Origin: Symsagittifera roscoffensis
Taxonomy: Eukaryota; Xenacoelomorpha; Acoela; Convolutidae
Direction: 5' to 3'
Length of the DNA: 64,000 bases
NCBI RefSeq assembly: GCF_963678635.1
Contig: NC_087071.1
Coordinates: 3,983,624 to 4,047,623, forward strand
The notes under the pieces were generated by a model. The model was not told the origin of the DNA, ran no database searches, and saw only the letters and a list, made by a program, of their open reading frames with translations. Position numbers and translations under genes: made by a program. How positions within the stretch are numbered: position 1 is the first letter of the stretch; the number at the start of each line of letters is the position of its first letter. This document shows positions 12,083 to 22,900 of the stretch, piece after piece.

Positions 12083-12409
12083 CTGATCTGTAAGATACCA
12101 AGAAACAAAATAGACTGCAACGCACATTAAAATAATTTTTCGCGTCAAATAGAGTATCTCGAGCAATCCAGTTAAAATATAACTCAAAGTCCACTGAATT
12201 ACAAAAGAAATCATGATGCAGAATTTTGTAATTTTATCCAAGTTGAAAAAATTAAGGTAAAGTTTAAGTGTAGATAACTGGGCAATATAAATTGTGAAAG
12301 TGACTATCCCATTAGACAAAAACCCGAGGGATAATGCTGATAAAAGTGTCGATCTATGAAGTGAGAGTGTGATCACGAGACTCGCAGTCACAGAATATAG
12401 ATGACTCAT
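12083..12409 (-). CDS. Multipass membrane protein, first exon (partial)
   Basis: ATG at 12409 opens 109 codons ending in phase 0 at ATCAG|GTAAAA, a good donor. The peptide is very hydrophobic, with about four candidate membrane segments: residues about 3-19, 22-46, 60-82 and 88-106. The second runs through LSLGFLSNGIVTFTIYIAQL and the last through KIILMCVAVYFVSWYL. A chemoreceptor-like or other multipass protein is possible, but no family motif is visible. A TATA box lies about 60 bp upstream of the ATG. The ORF continues four codons past the donor to a stop, so it may be read through as a short protein. Later exons were not found. Unit B carries a broken copy. Confidence 0.5.
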
Positions 12410-12465
12410 TGACTATTATCAGACACAAGAGAAGCTATTCTCATACAAAAACAGCCGGGGTAATT

Positions 12466-12473
12466 ATATATAA
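12466..12473 (-). promoter_or_regulatory. TATA box of the membrane-protein exon
   Basis: The minus strand reads CTCCCTTATATATAATTACC, with TATATAAT about 57-64 bp upstream of the ATG at 12409. That spacing fits a TATA box plus a short leader. A closely similar element lies at the same place in unit B (near 14,885-14,892). Confidence 0.5.
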
Positions 12474-12856
12474 GGGAGTTCTAACTGATTTGATGTTCTG
12501 CTTTTGCTCTATTGACGCTGCTGTTGCTGTATTAGAATAAAGATGCGGGTATGAAAGTAAGCTAGACAGTCAATGAAATTATTTTAACGCATACTAAAAA
12601 ACAAAGAGACAGCTCGTATAGTTGGGGTTTTGTAGTGCATTAGAGTTTCACAAAAACAATGTATATTCTTTGGTTTTACCAACTAAAAACGAAAACAAAA
12701 AGGTAATGCTTCACGGGAATGCAAGAGATTGAAGCACATTTTAACTTGAACTTTTCTAAACATAAAACAAAAACCTCTGATATGTTTTGATTCGATTGGT
12801 ACTCTAAAGATCTGTTCTTCGTCTGAACAATTTCTCTGTTTGCCTGCCATTAGATA

Positions 12857-13816
12857 CCCGGGTTGACAAAAACGCTCATCAAAGATTTTTATTCAATGAA
12901 AAAAGGCTATCACACACATAAATTTATTTTCCCCGTTAAAATGTAATAAAATCGAAAATTAAGCTTTTTTTCATGGTATGAAGTTTAATATCAAGCTTTT
13001 TTATTAACTTTGTCTGGAATTAAACAAAAAGTTAATAAAAACCATACTTTTTATCACAAAAATGATGTGAAAATACTAAAAACAATTTTTTTCTCCAATG
13101 AAATTGTATGATATGCATTTTTCCATGCTCATTGAAAATGTGTGATAGGCATTGTTTTCATATACAAAATTTTTCAAGTTTTGTGTTTTATCCAGAAACA
13201 AAAAATAATCATATATTTCTTTCAAAAGAAAACTCAGAGTGTACCACGCACATAAAATGCATTTGATGATAATAGCCATGGAAGTTATTGTTAACATTTT
13301 TACTCAGAGTTTTAATTGAGAAAAGTTAATGGCTCGAAAGCTTTTACTTGGTGGTGATTGAGTAAATAGGCATGTTTATTTTCACAAATTTAGGTTTATG
13401 TTAGCATTTGAAAACTACAAGTAATAACTGCTCTTTAAACTTGTGGTCTTCGAATTGTGGTTGTAAAAATCAACCTGGATTATGTCATAGACACAAAGTA
13501 TCAAATTTTTTCGGTATTTTTTTTGAGTATCGAAACGAGTTTGCAATCAAGGAGGTATAAAAAATTTTAACCTCAAAAAAAAATAATCTCATACAATGTT
13601 CAGAAATGAATGTCTATGATTTCAAAGTTGCTCTCATGTAATCAAATTGCTACTAACTTGTGTTGCTTAATTTTTAAACTGTTTTCGAAAAACAGTTGAT
13701 TGAAAATGTTTGTCATACAATTTTTTTCTATGAAAATTGTATGATAAACATTTTTTCCATAAAATCCCTAAAAAATTGTATGGAAAGATTTTTTATTGTA
13801 TGGACGTCAACCCGGG
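12857..13816. mobile_element. MITE B (copy of MITE A inside the duplication)
   Basis: Termini are CCCGGGTTGAC and GTCAACCCGGG, perfect inverted repeats of 11 bp, flanked by TA dinucleotides. It was carried along in the tandem duplication. Here the left TIR has the consensus G where MITE A has C. Confidence 0.8.
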
Positions 13817-14528
13817 TAGTTACAAATGAAAACATACAATCTTCTTAAAACCGCTTTGAACATTTTTCAGACGGTGGACATTAACATCGTGGTTGGCTAG
13901 TTTGTCAAAAAACAACAAAGCTTTTTAGTGGAAAGTTTTTTCAATGGTCGGGTAAAATTTGAAAAAAAATCGCGACGCTTGCTTGTATACGACCAAAAAC
14001 AAGATTTTCAATTTTCAAACATGTATGAAACTTGAGAAAAAATGTTTCAAAAATTCAAATGTTTCAAATTCAAATTCAAATGTTTGGTTGTTTCAAAAAT
14101 TTCCAGCAAGAAACCTTTTTCTGACTACGATGTTAAAGTTATCCTTTCTTAAAAAACCAAATCTGAAGTAGCTTTCTCATTTTCTTTTTTCCGGGTAATA
14201 TTTTAACATTATACCGAAGTTTTTGAATGTTTATAAGGTATGCTGATTAAAATTTGTGAAAAAAAAGGTGTTCCAAAGAAATCTTGCGAAAACTTTTTGT
14301 ACTGTATTGTCTCACCGTTTCAGTGAAATCAAATTTGATAACTTTTCATGTTTTTTTTTCATTGTGAACCCAATTAATAAGCTCCTCAAAAATATCCATT
14401 TCTTTTTTTGATAATTTTCTTATATTTTAATTAATCAACAGGGAATTGGTATGTTTTGAGCAGTCTAAAATGAGAGATAGCCTAATATTTCCGTCTAACT
14501 TTATTTGAACATCCTAAATAATTTTTAC

Positions 14529-14832
14529 CTGATCTGTAAGATACCAAGAAACAAAAGAGACCGCAACGCACATTAAAATAATTTTTCGCGTCAAATAGAA
14601 TATCTTGAGCAAACCAGTTGAAATATAATTCAAAGTCCACTGAATTAGGAAATAAATCATGATGCAGAATTTTGTAATTTTATCCAAGTTGAAAAAATTA
14701 AGGTAAAGTTTAAGTGTAGATAACTGGGCAATATAAATTGTGAAAGTGGCTATACCATTTGACAAAAACCCGATCTATGAAGTGAGAGTTTGATCACGAC
14801 AGACTCGCAGTCACAGAATATAGATGACTCAT
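14529..14832 (-). pseudogene. Broken duplicate of the membrane-protein first exon
   Basis: This copy keeps the equivalent ATG (14832), the donor (CAG|GTAAAA at 14529) and most of the hydrophobic peptide (TIYIAQLSTLKLYLNFFNL). A two-base insertion in the tenth to twelfth codons creates an early stop, and about 25 bp (the end of the first hydrophobic segment) are missing. The later part stays open from 14765, so only translation from an internal ATG could rescue part of it. Confidence 0.75.
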
Positions 14833-15032
14833 TGACTATTATGAGACACAAGAGAAGCTATTCTCATACAAAAACAGCCGGGGTAATTAAATATAAGGGA
14901 GTTCTAACTGATTTGATGTTCTGTTTTGGTTTATTGACGCTGCTGTTGCTGTATTAGAATAAGGATGCGGGTATGAGCGTAAGCTAGACAGTCAATGAAA
15001 TTATTTTAACGCATACTAAAAAACAAAGAGAC

Positions 15033-15090
15033 AGCTCGTATATCCGGTCGAGACAAAGCCCTGAATGTTCCGACTGCCCTTTAGTCGGTA
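15033..15090 (+). repeat. GCTCGTATC-family repeat, copy 1
   Basis: The sequence contains AGCTCGTATA, CAAAGCCCTGAATGTTCCGA and CTGCC. The same block occurs at 60,518 and 61,408 (plus) and, inverted, at 53,357-53,402. No tRNA or known small-RNA fold was recognised. It marks the end of tandem unit B. Confidence 0.65.
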
Positions 15091-17985
15091 TCAAATAGTT
15101 GATTAATGGTGAGAATTTATTTTCAAACTTTGAATTTAACAATATCATGAGTGTAATTTTTTAATGCAACCGAATTTTTGGCCTGAATTTATTCTGAAAC
15201 GTTTTTGTTGAGCGGGATAATTTGCCGTGCATAAATATATGACCTTAGAATTTCGGCTTCTAAAATAAAATCTTAAGAGCGCCCATAAATTTGTTCAGAG
15301 CAGGGTAAATTGGCAATTTTCAGACCTTCAGAACATTACGAAAAATTATAGGAGGCAAATTATCTTTTTGTTTTTGAAATCAGAGAGTCGACATTGGGGT
15401 GTTAAAAGTTTTCGTCAAAAACTACTATTTTGATCGGCGAAAACTGACTGTAAAAAAACAAATAACATGATCATAAATAGTCCGCATTTATTTGAATGTC
15501 GGAACGTTAATGGCACATTTTAAGCAATAGTTGCTCGATAAAACTGGAAAAAAAAGCCATTGGAATGAATGACAAAAACAAAAGAAAAGAAATGACAAAA
15601 AGAGTGAAAACCAATTGAATAAAATAAAAATAATAGAATAGTAGATTTCGAGAAGGAAACAGACCCGATTAATGTTTACAGAACTCATAACAATAAATAA
15701 ATCTCCATCTCAGATGAACACCCAAATAACCAGATGGCTGTCTAAGAAATGGTGTCATCAAATGGTAGATTGGATTGACACGATCAATTATCCCATCTCT
15801 TTTTTATTTCTCTCTTTCTGTTTTTGTTATCCACTAGCTAGAGTTTTTTGTGATGTTGGTAATTCAATATAAGCTGCAATAAAAATTTTTAGTGAAACAG
15901 GGAACCAAAACAACTCCAACTTACATGCTAACAAAACTATATAGACGTCTTGTAGCTTCTTTGCAGCCGTCTGTCAATTGGCCAAAAAAATTTAAATATA
16001 ACCGACTAGCTACTTTGAGCCAAGAGTAGAAATTAAAACCGGTTAAGTTGCAAAAACCGCAAAAAACCTAGTCGAGATTAAAAATTAAAACCTTAGTCTG
16101 CTCAAAAACTGCTCAAGATTTCACCAGTTTGAGCGTTTTTAGACGATTGCGCTCAAGTTGTTCATAAACCGATCAAACAATCGCAAGAAACAATCAAACC
16201 GATCAAAACAGCTCAAATCTAACAAGAGACGCTCAAACGAAGTAAGTCTTTAGCGTTTTTTTTTCGAAATTTTATCAAAAACTGTATCTGTTGCAGGGCA
16301 CATGCAACCAGTTCTATAAAAATCTGAGCTCCATACGTATCACAAAACTGAAATGTATGACAGAAAATAATATGAAAAAAGTTTTTAAGTTCGAAAAAAT
16401 TCTCAAGTTTAATAACTCATAAAAAGTCAAAACAAAACTGCTCATTTTTCAAATAAAAAACTGATCAAAAACCGCTCAAACCGCTCATTCTGAAGCAAAA
16501 TTTTGAGCGTAATTGTTTATAAAAAATCTTCAAACCTTTCAAATATGACGTGACATTTGGCTGAAAACCTCAACTCGGGAAAATAAATACTATTTTTTGA
16601 TGTTTATGAATGCTAATTACAGACTCGTTGAAGACATGGTCAAATTAAGTTTTTTTTTTAAATTTCATTGAAAATGAGTTGCATTTCTTTTGATTGAAGT
16701 TTTCATTTAATTTGACCTTTTTCGTTTTGTGCAAATGCATACCCCAACACACAGGATTATGACTGAACGAATTCCTCTACACCAGGAAATCTGAGACCAG
16801 ATAACAAGTGTATGAAGTTAAAGTCAAGAGCTTTGACTTTTTTTTTCATTTAAAGTAATTAAATAATAATTAATTGACAATTAAAATGCAAACACTAGAA
16901 CACTTCTAAGCTTTCGAAATTGGAGTTAATGACATTCTAGCGATATAATTAAATGATTTTGACAGCTTGACACGTATTTCGCCATGTTTAATCTAACTTT
17001 ACAATGGTCAGAGCATATGTTTGCACGCTTAAGCTATATCGTATACTGAAACGCATAACAAACTGGATTAATTTTCAAGTTTTCGAAAGCTAATCCAATT
17101 GAAGGGACCGAATGTAAGGCTGTAGCTACGATTTCTGCATAGGAGGGTAGTGTAGAGGGGAATTCATCCATATATAATTTATATAAAGAGCGTTTTTCGT
17201 CTGAGCGTTTACTTTACAAAATTTGACAACAATCTGGTGGGTTCCTTCAGAAGACTCTGAGCTGCAAATTTGACCTCCATTAAAGACTGCTCAAAGCCCT
17301 TCACCTTTTGAGATATGACGTTTTTCTGAATTTTTTTTTTAACAAAATGTATGATTAAAAACAATCACATAATTTAAATTTCTCAATTCTAGAGTGAAAG
17401 GCTGTCAGTGACTGTCAAAGTTTGCAATTCTGCCTTCAATTGTGATTGCTCAAATCCCTATAGCTCTCAAAGCAAATTTTCACAAAAAAAACTGAAGGTG
17501 TCAATACTATTAGGTCTTAAGTAAAATTTCGCAACATTTGAAATTTCTAGCCTTATAGCTGAGTGCAGTCAGAGTACTCTCAGAGGTTGCAAGTTTTGCC
17601 TGCTCAAAACATTTCAGTTCTTGACTATATACCGTTTTTTCCGCAAAATTTCGAAGGTTAGTTATAAAAAAAACTTTACAATGTTTGAATTTCCCAATAT
17701 AACGATGAGAAGTTGTCATTTTCCTGTAAGGAGCTTTTTATCTGGCCTTCGAATATGACTGCTCAACGACTTTCAGTGGCGGAATGGCGTTTCAATGATC
17801 TTTCAATACTTTTACAAAAATTATTTCGAAAAAAAAATTTTAACTTTCAAAACTGTCGATGTCTGATGTCATAACACTCTAGGCCTACAAACTAGTTTTT
17901 CAGAAGTATGATCTTTTGTTGATGCTTCAAAAATCAGAACTATGATATATGGATTCGGAATGAAAAAATCTCAATTGATATGGCC
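15091..17985. other. No gene recognised; degenerate GCTCAA repeat at 16.04-16.51 kb
   Basis: AT-rich non-coding sequence. Between about 16,040 and 16,510 words such as GCTCAAAAAC, GATCAAAC and their inverse (TTTGAGCG) recur in both orientations, like a decayed simple repeat. Open frames at 15,488-15,872 and 17,510-17,719 have no splice or protein support. Confidence 0.45.
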
Positions 17986-18620
17986 TCCAAGTTTGACTGC
18001 TAAGATCCAACCAGCCATACCTTTGTCGATCCAACCGACGAGCCATCTGTTTATTCAAATGTCCTTTGTCGTAATTTGTCGTAATTCTTTCGTCATGTGT
18101 CGCAATTTCTCAACTAGTACTCCATCTATCTAGTCATTCATCGATCTAGCCATTCCTACAACGATATATCCGGCCATGTGTCGATTCATCTAGGGAGCAT
18201 TGCTTTCATCAAGCAATCCGTTCAACAAGCCATCCATCTACAAACATGCATCAAAGCATATTTTCATTAATTGTTTCATCCGTCTAGCTATCCATACCTC
18301 AAGGCATCCATCCATTTAGCCATTCAGCATCTAGCCATTCATCCAACGAGCCATCCATCCATCATGCTTTCTGTTCATTTATCAAGCAACCCAACTAGCC
18401 ATCCTACCAAGGTTTCATCTAGCTATCAATACACCAAAAAACCATCTATTCATCCAACAAGCCATCAAGCCAATCATGTCTTTATCGGCCCCGCCATCTA
18501 GCCATCCAATCATCTAGGTATCTATCCAGCTACCCATGTTTCTACCAAGCCATTCATTCATCTAGCAATCCATCCAACCAGCCATCCAACCTCTGGTCAT
18601 GCATCTAACCAGCCATTCAT
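17986..18620 (+). repeat. Degenerate CCATCCAT / CTAGCCAT simple repeat
   Basis: About 630 bp of imperfect repeats built from CATCCATC, CTAGCCATTC, CCAACAAGCCAT and similar words. The open frames inside (for example 18,271-18,501) are repeat translations rich in H, P and S. The inverse vocabulary appears at 3.95-4.24 kb. Confidence 0.75.
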
Positions 18621-19872
18621 TGGTTCAGATTTCTGTCCAGATATATGCCAATAAAAAATCAAACACCCTCGGACAAAATAGTAGAAAAGCCAGAAAGATT
18701 TTTGGCTGTGCCATCTGACATGGATGTAGGTTGTTGTGTGATGAAAAAGATGACATATTAGAAGAAATTTGATGAGCGTTAAAATCTGACTGACTGGCTT
18801 GTGATAAAAACTAAAAAGGACAAAAACAAAAAAGTTATTTGCCTTGAAAAAGGAAGATGAGATCAACGAGGCGCTCTATAAGAGGTTAAGATCCATCGGG
18901 AGGGGGAAGTGGGCTATGCTGTATTCATTAGCAAAAATGCACATACCAGGCACACCCCTCCGTCCTGTCCTTTCCTAAACTGGTAGCTCGTATGAAGTAG
19001 CTCGTATGAAGTAGTTCGTAGCTCTTATAACCTAGTTACTCAACGAAAATTTGCAAAAAAAACTTTGAGAAAATTGCGGGGGCAAAAATTGAATCTAACA
19101 CTCATACGCGAAAATCAAACCGATCTGTCAACATTTCTGAAAATTGCTGGTCATGAGCACCCCCATTCGGTTTCAAAAAAAAATTAAATTGTTCACTTCA
19201 TGGCTACTGACTCTAATAATTCATCCCATCCCTTGAAGTTTCTTTGATTGCTAATTTGCCTATTTTAAGCACTATTCAAATATTTAGGTAATATCTAAAA
19301 AACAAAACAAATTTACCATGTTTTCACCTTAATAATGAATTGCGTGCATGGAACAAGCACAATTTTATCAATCAAAGTTTCTTTATTAATTTTAGGCTGT
19401 ATTAACAAAGATACAAAATTCACAGTTTGCTTCCCGAAGTTTTTGCCACAATGCAACATATATGCTTTGTTTTGAATGCCAGATAAAAATGATACTATAA
19501 CTTGACCAAAATTGTCGACAAAAATGAACAACTCTGAAAACCGTACAGCACACTCTGAGTACATTTTTTTTGCTGCAAAATGAGCAAAAAATGACGGCTG
19601 TTTTCCAGTTCCCCTCTATAATTTTTTCTGAAAATCAATATATGAAAGTCTATTCAAAATTTTTTTCTTAATTTAAAACTGCATCAAAATGTGTCAGCGT
19701 GAACAGGTGGACAATTTTTTACAAAATTTCTTCCATGCGCAAAAAACCGTGTAAAAAGTTTTTGAACATAGCTTATTTTTGCATTTTACGAGGGGGGTGG
19801 GAAACTGGAAAAGAGAAAAAATGGCCTTTGGTTGAATTTTGAAATCCTCGGACAAAAAATGGAAATTTTTAC
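18621..19872. other. Intron or 3' part of the PLAT gene; unplaced exon candidates
   Basis: The remaining exons of the minus-strand PLAT gene should lie here or beyond. Candidate 18,974-18,947 is a 28-nt segment between TTTAG and a good donor (CCTG|GTATGT); phase 0 to 1 would suit the gene, but it is too short to prove. Candidate 19,564-19,313 has an acceptor-like TTTTGCAG upstream and reads SELFIFVDNFGQVIVSFLSG, but all its acceptors enter in phase 1, which does not fit the exon at 19,974-19,873. Neither is accepted as a gene. Confidence 0.35.
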
Positions 19873-19974
19873 CTGTTTAAGGAGCCATCCAGCTAGTTTG
19901 CGAGTTGAGTCATGTCCAATTGTGACTCTTTGGGGACGCCCCACCCACACCGCTTCAACAAGAAAAGTGTCGAA
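19873..19974 (-). CDS. PLAT gene exon i: part of the second half of PLAT 4
   Basis: A clean polypyrimidine acceptor (TTTTCTTATTCTAG) and donor AAACAG|GTAAAA bound 102 nt, phase 0 to 0. It reads FDTFLVEAVWVGRPQRVTIG, then HDSTRKLAGWLLKQ, aligning with exon d's DVFYIEAVSLGRL and GHDG. It is only 34 codons, so the rest of this half-domain must be in a further exon to the left. No frame of 60 codons covers it. Confidence 0.85.
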
Positions 19975-22900
19975 CTAGAATAAGAAAAAAAACTAATTGT
20001 TTACAAGTTTTGAAAGAGAAAAACAATCACAGAAATTAAATAGAATAAAAAGTGAATTTTATCAGGCTCTTTTCACTTTCCCTACCTTTGAATTTCAACT
20101 TCGGAACACTTTTTTTAAACTACAAAAGAAATGGAAAATTTTAAAGGTGGTGGGAGGATGTTGAAAAGAGTCGTTTTTCACAACCAGTTCATTAATTAAT
20201 TTCAATAATTAAGCTCATTCCAAAAGGTCTTCATGATCAAGCTTGTATAATCATTCGATACAACAAAAATTGATGGCTCTTTCTCCTCCCCCCCCCCCCC
20301 CCCCACTTGCAATTTGGAAAAACAGCCAAAATGATATGTAAATGTCAGATGGGTCGGGCGGAAAGAGTTTGAAAAGAGCACGTGCACGTTGTCTAAGTTT
20401 GACCCAACACCTTTTGCCACTTACGGTATGTAATTCAAACAGTATGTAACTCATCAGAACAAACAAACGGGGGGGGGGGGGGGGGAAAGACAAGAGGGCT
20501 CTTTTTCCTTTTCCCCCCACCTCACCTAAGCATCGATTTCATGGTTTAACGAGTGGTTTTACAAGCTTGAGTATGTTTGTCATGGCCTAATCAGTCCGTA
20601 TGCCAAATTTTATAACAATCCGACAAGGTGAACAAAAAAGTTCTCTAAAAATTTTGCAGGTGGGGGGGGGGGGGTGTAGAAAAAACGCCAACAGACCAAG
20701 TTAGGATTCTCCACATAAATGGTCAATTTAAATTAAATTTGGTGAGCACTGCTTCTAAAAAATATATTTTTTTTCTGACTGGCTGAAAATTCAAACTCAG
20801 AACCAAGTAAACACATTCCCCCCTAAACGGTTTGAGGGTGGAGGGGTTTGGTTGGAGGATGTTAATTTGATCCGAAAAAAACGAACTTTTCGACTACCCT
20901 CTAGAGTTGAAGGTAATTTATCCACGACAGCATAAGAATCGGGATACGAGACGTGCAGTTTTTTAGAGGGAACCCCTTATTTGTTACACATTTTAAAGAA
21001 CTATTTTAAATTTTTTTTGCTCATTTGTCGTCTTAATGTTTTGTCGTCTTAATGGCCCGTCGTTTGATTTACTTAGCACCAAGTTTTTATCACATTTCTT
21101 AAAACAGTTGGGGGGTCTCGATGTTATCTCGGCTCTTACTGGTAATTTTCAGCCAATCAGATTTGTGCATTTTACAGACAGTCGTTTGAATTTTGAACCC
21201 GAATAAAATGCTGTCATGGAAGATCTCAATTTAGGGTGAAGATGTTAATTTCAGGTAACTTACCCCTCCCGGTTTGAACTTTTTGGTCCTTGAGATGGAC
21301 TTCACCAGGAATCTCTCCCCCGTGTCTCCGAACTCCCCCCACACAGTGATGAAGGGACGCCCAGCGAATGCACCACTGCGCTCTGTGTGTGTTTTAATGT
21401 AGTACACAATTACTGCAATATCAAAAATTATTTTCATCAAAAGTAGTCAAAATACTTCACATCCTCAGGTATTCGAAAAATTTATCGTAAGATTTATGGC
21501 AATTGTCGTAATAAAAAGCTGTCCACAGGCGTATAAAAAGGGATATTTTAACAGTGACAGTTCAAAAAAATTGTCAAAATTTTTTTTGAGGCATTGCAAT
21601 TTTCATTTTTTGATCTCTACTAAAAATTCAAATGATCTGTTTTTAAAAAATGTCTGGATTGTACAAAGGCTTCGATACCCAAATTTTTAAAGTTAACTCT
21701 TCTAAATGGGCTTTCAAAAGAGGGCGGGCGCCCCCTTCCCTTGTCTCTTAATCAGTTCGATTTTTTAGGCAGCTTGGAAAAAATGCAGTAAAGTGGAAAA
21801 ATCTCTGGTTTTCACCTGGTAGTGGCTCCCTTCCAATTGCTAACACAGGAACTTCCCGGAATATCTCCCCGTCCTCTTTCTCCTTACTCAACCATCTGTT
21901 AATTGACACTCTCAACTGTTCCTTGGTGTGTGCATCCTCCATGAGTAAGTGGTCTATGTGCCAATGGGGACTGTCTCCTGAGTTGTCGTGGAACAGACGC
22001 AGTTTGCTCACTTGGCCGATGTTCCCAACGAAGATCTACACGAAGAACAAAAGCCCAATTATCGTTTTGGTGCGCAATAAAAAACAATGAACAGATAATG
22101 TCGAAGAAATAATGAACAGCAATCAAGTATTTTCGATCTTTCAAAACTTATTGACAAATTGACAATAATTTCTAAGAAAAAGATAATATTAAAATCTCTT
22201 CAATTTGAAAAACGAAGAAATTCACTTGCTTTTTTTTTCAATCTGATTAGCATTTTTTTTTCAATTCAGTTGGTGCCTATTTTTCTATATTTACCTCAAG
22301 TTTAAAAAAATATTTCGAAACGAAACTGTAAAAGAAATCTTCATATATTATCCACTCACCATGAAGTCATTGGTGACCCCTGCCTCAAAGAACCCCCCAC
22401 TTCTATCCACCCCTGATGTGCCCAACAGTACTGTGTCGCTCACTCCCCCATCCTCCCCCTCCCCCACCACAATCAAGTACACTTTGGAGCTGCAGGGGGT
22501 TTCAGTCTGGTAGCTGGTAGTCACACTCACACGCCAAACTCCTTCTGAAATAAGAACAAGAAAAAAAGGTGGTTGCAAAGTAAAAAGTATAGAAAGTTAC
22601 GACCAAAGTTATCTTTGCTGAACAGTAACGAAAAAGTAAATTTTCCAAAAAAATTATAGAAATGTTTTCGGACCAATTTTTGGTCGTTGTTTTGGCATAG
22701 ACAATAAAACATTTCGTTGAACTGGCCTTTTTTCGAAATGAACATTTCGAAGTATTTTTTCAACAAAAAAGTGTAATTGTGATAGACCATTTTTTCAAGG
22801 TCTAAAATATCTCAAGCGTCTTGTTTTTCTCGTTTTCCAATCCACGATATTAAAATAATGCTTAGATCCTTTAAAAATGAGTTATTTCAGATCTAATTCC

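Larger units (their letters stand above)
10161..12620. repeat. 2.45-kb tandem duplication, unit A
   Basis: Unit A starts near TTTTGTAATGCATTAGAG and ends at ACAGCTCGTATA, where unit B begins. It contains a MITE (10380-11356) and, on the minus strand, a TATA-driven first exon (12083-12409). Unit B repeats all of this in the same order. Confidence 0.93.
12628..15042. repeat. 2.45-kb tandem duplication, unit B
   Basis: This is a direct copy of 10161-12620. The offset falls from 2467 to 2422 through small deletions. Similarity is high throughout. At its right end the sequence continues from CTCGTATA into a GCTCGTATC-family repeat, whereas unit A is cut at CTCGTATA, so the duplication breakpoint falls inside that repeat. 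Confidence 0.93.

Noticed and set aside
18271-18501. Plus frame of 76 codons
   Set aside because: Pure translation of the CCATCCAT-type simple repeat.
19313-19564. PLAT-like exon downstream of exon i
   Set aside because: IFVDNFGQV resembles PLAT exon g, but all usable acceptors enter in phase 1 and the rest lacks PLAT residues.
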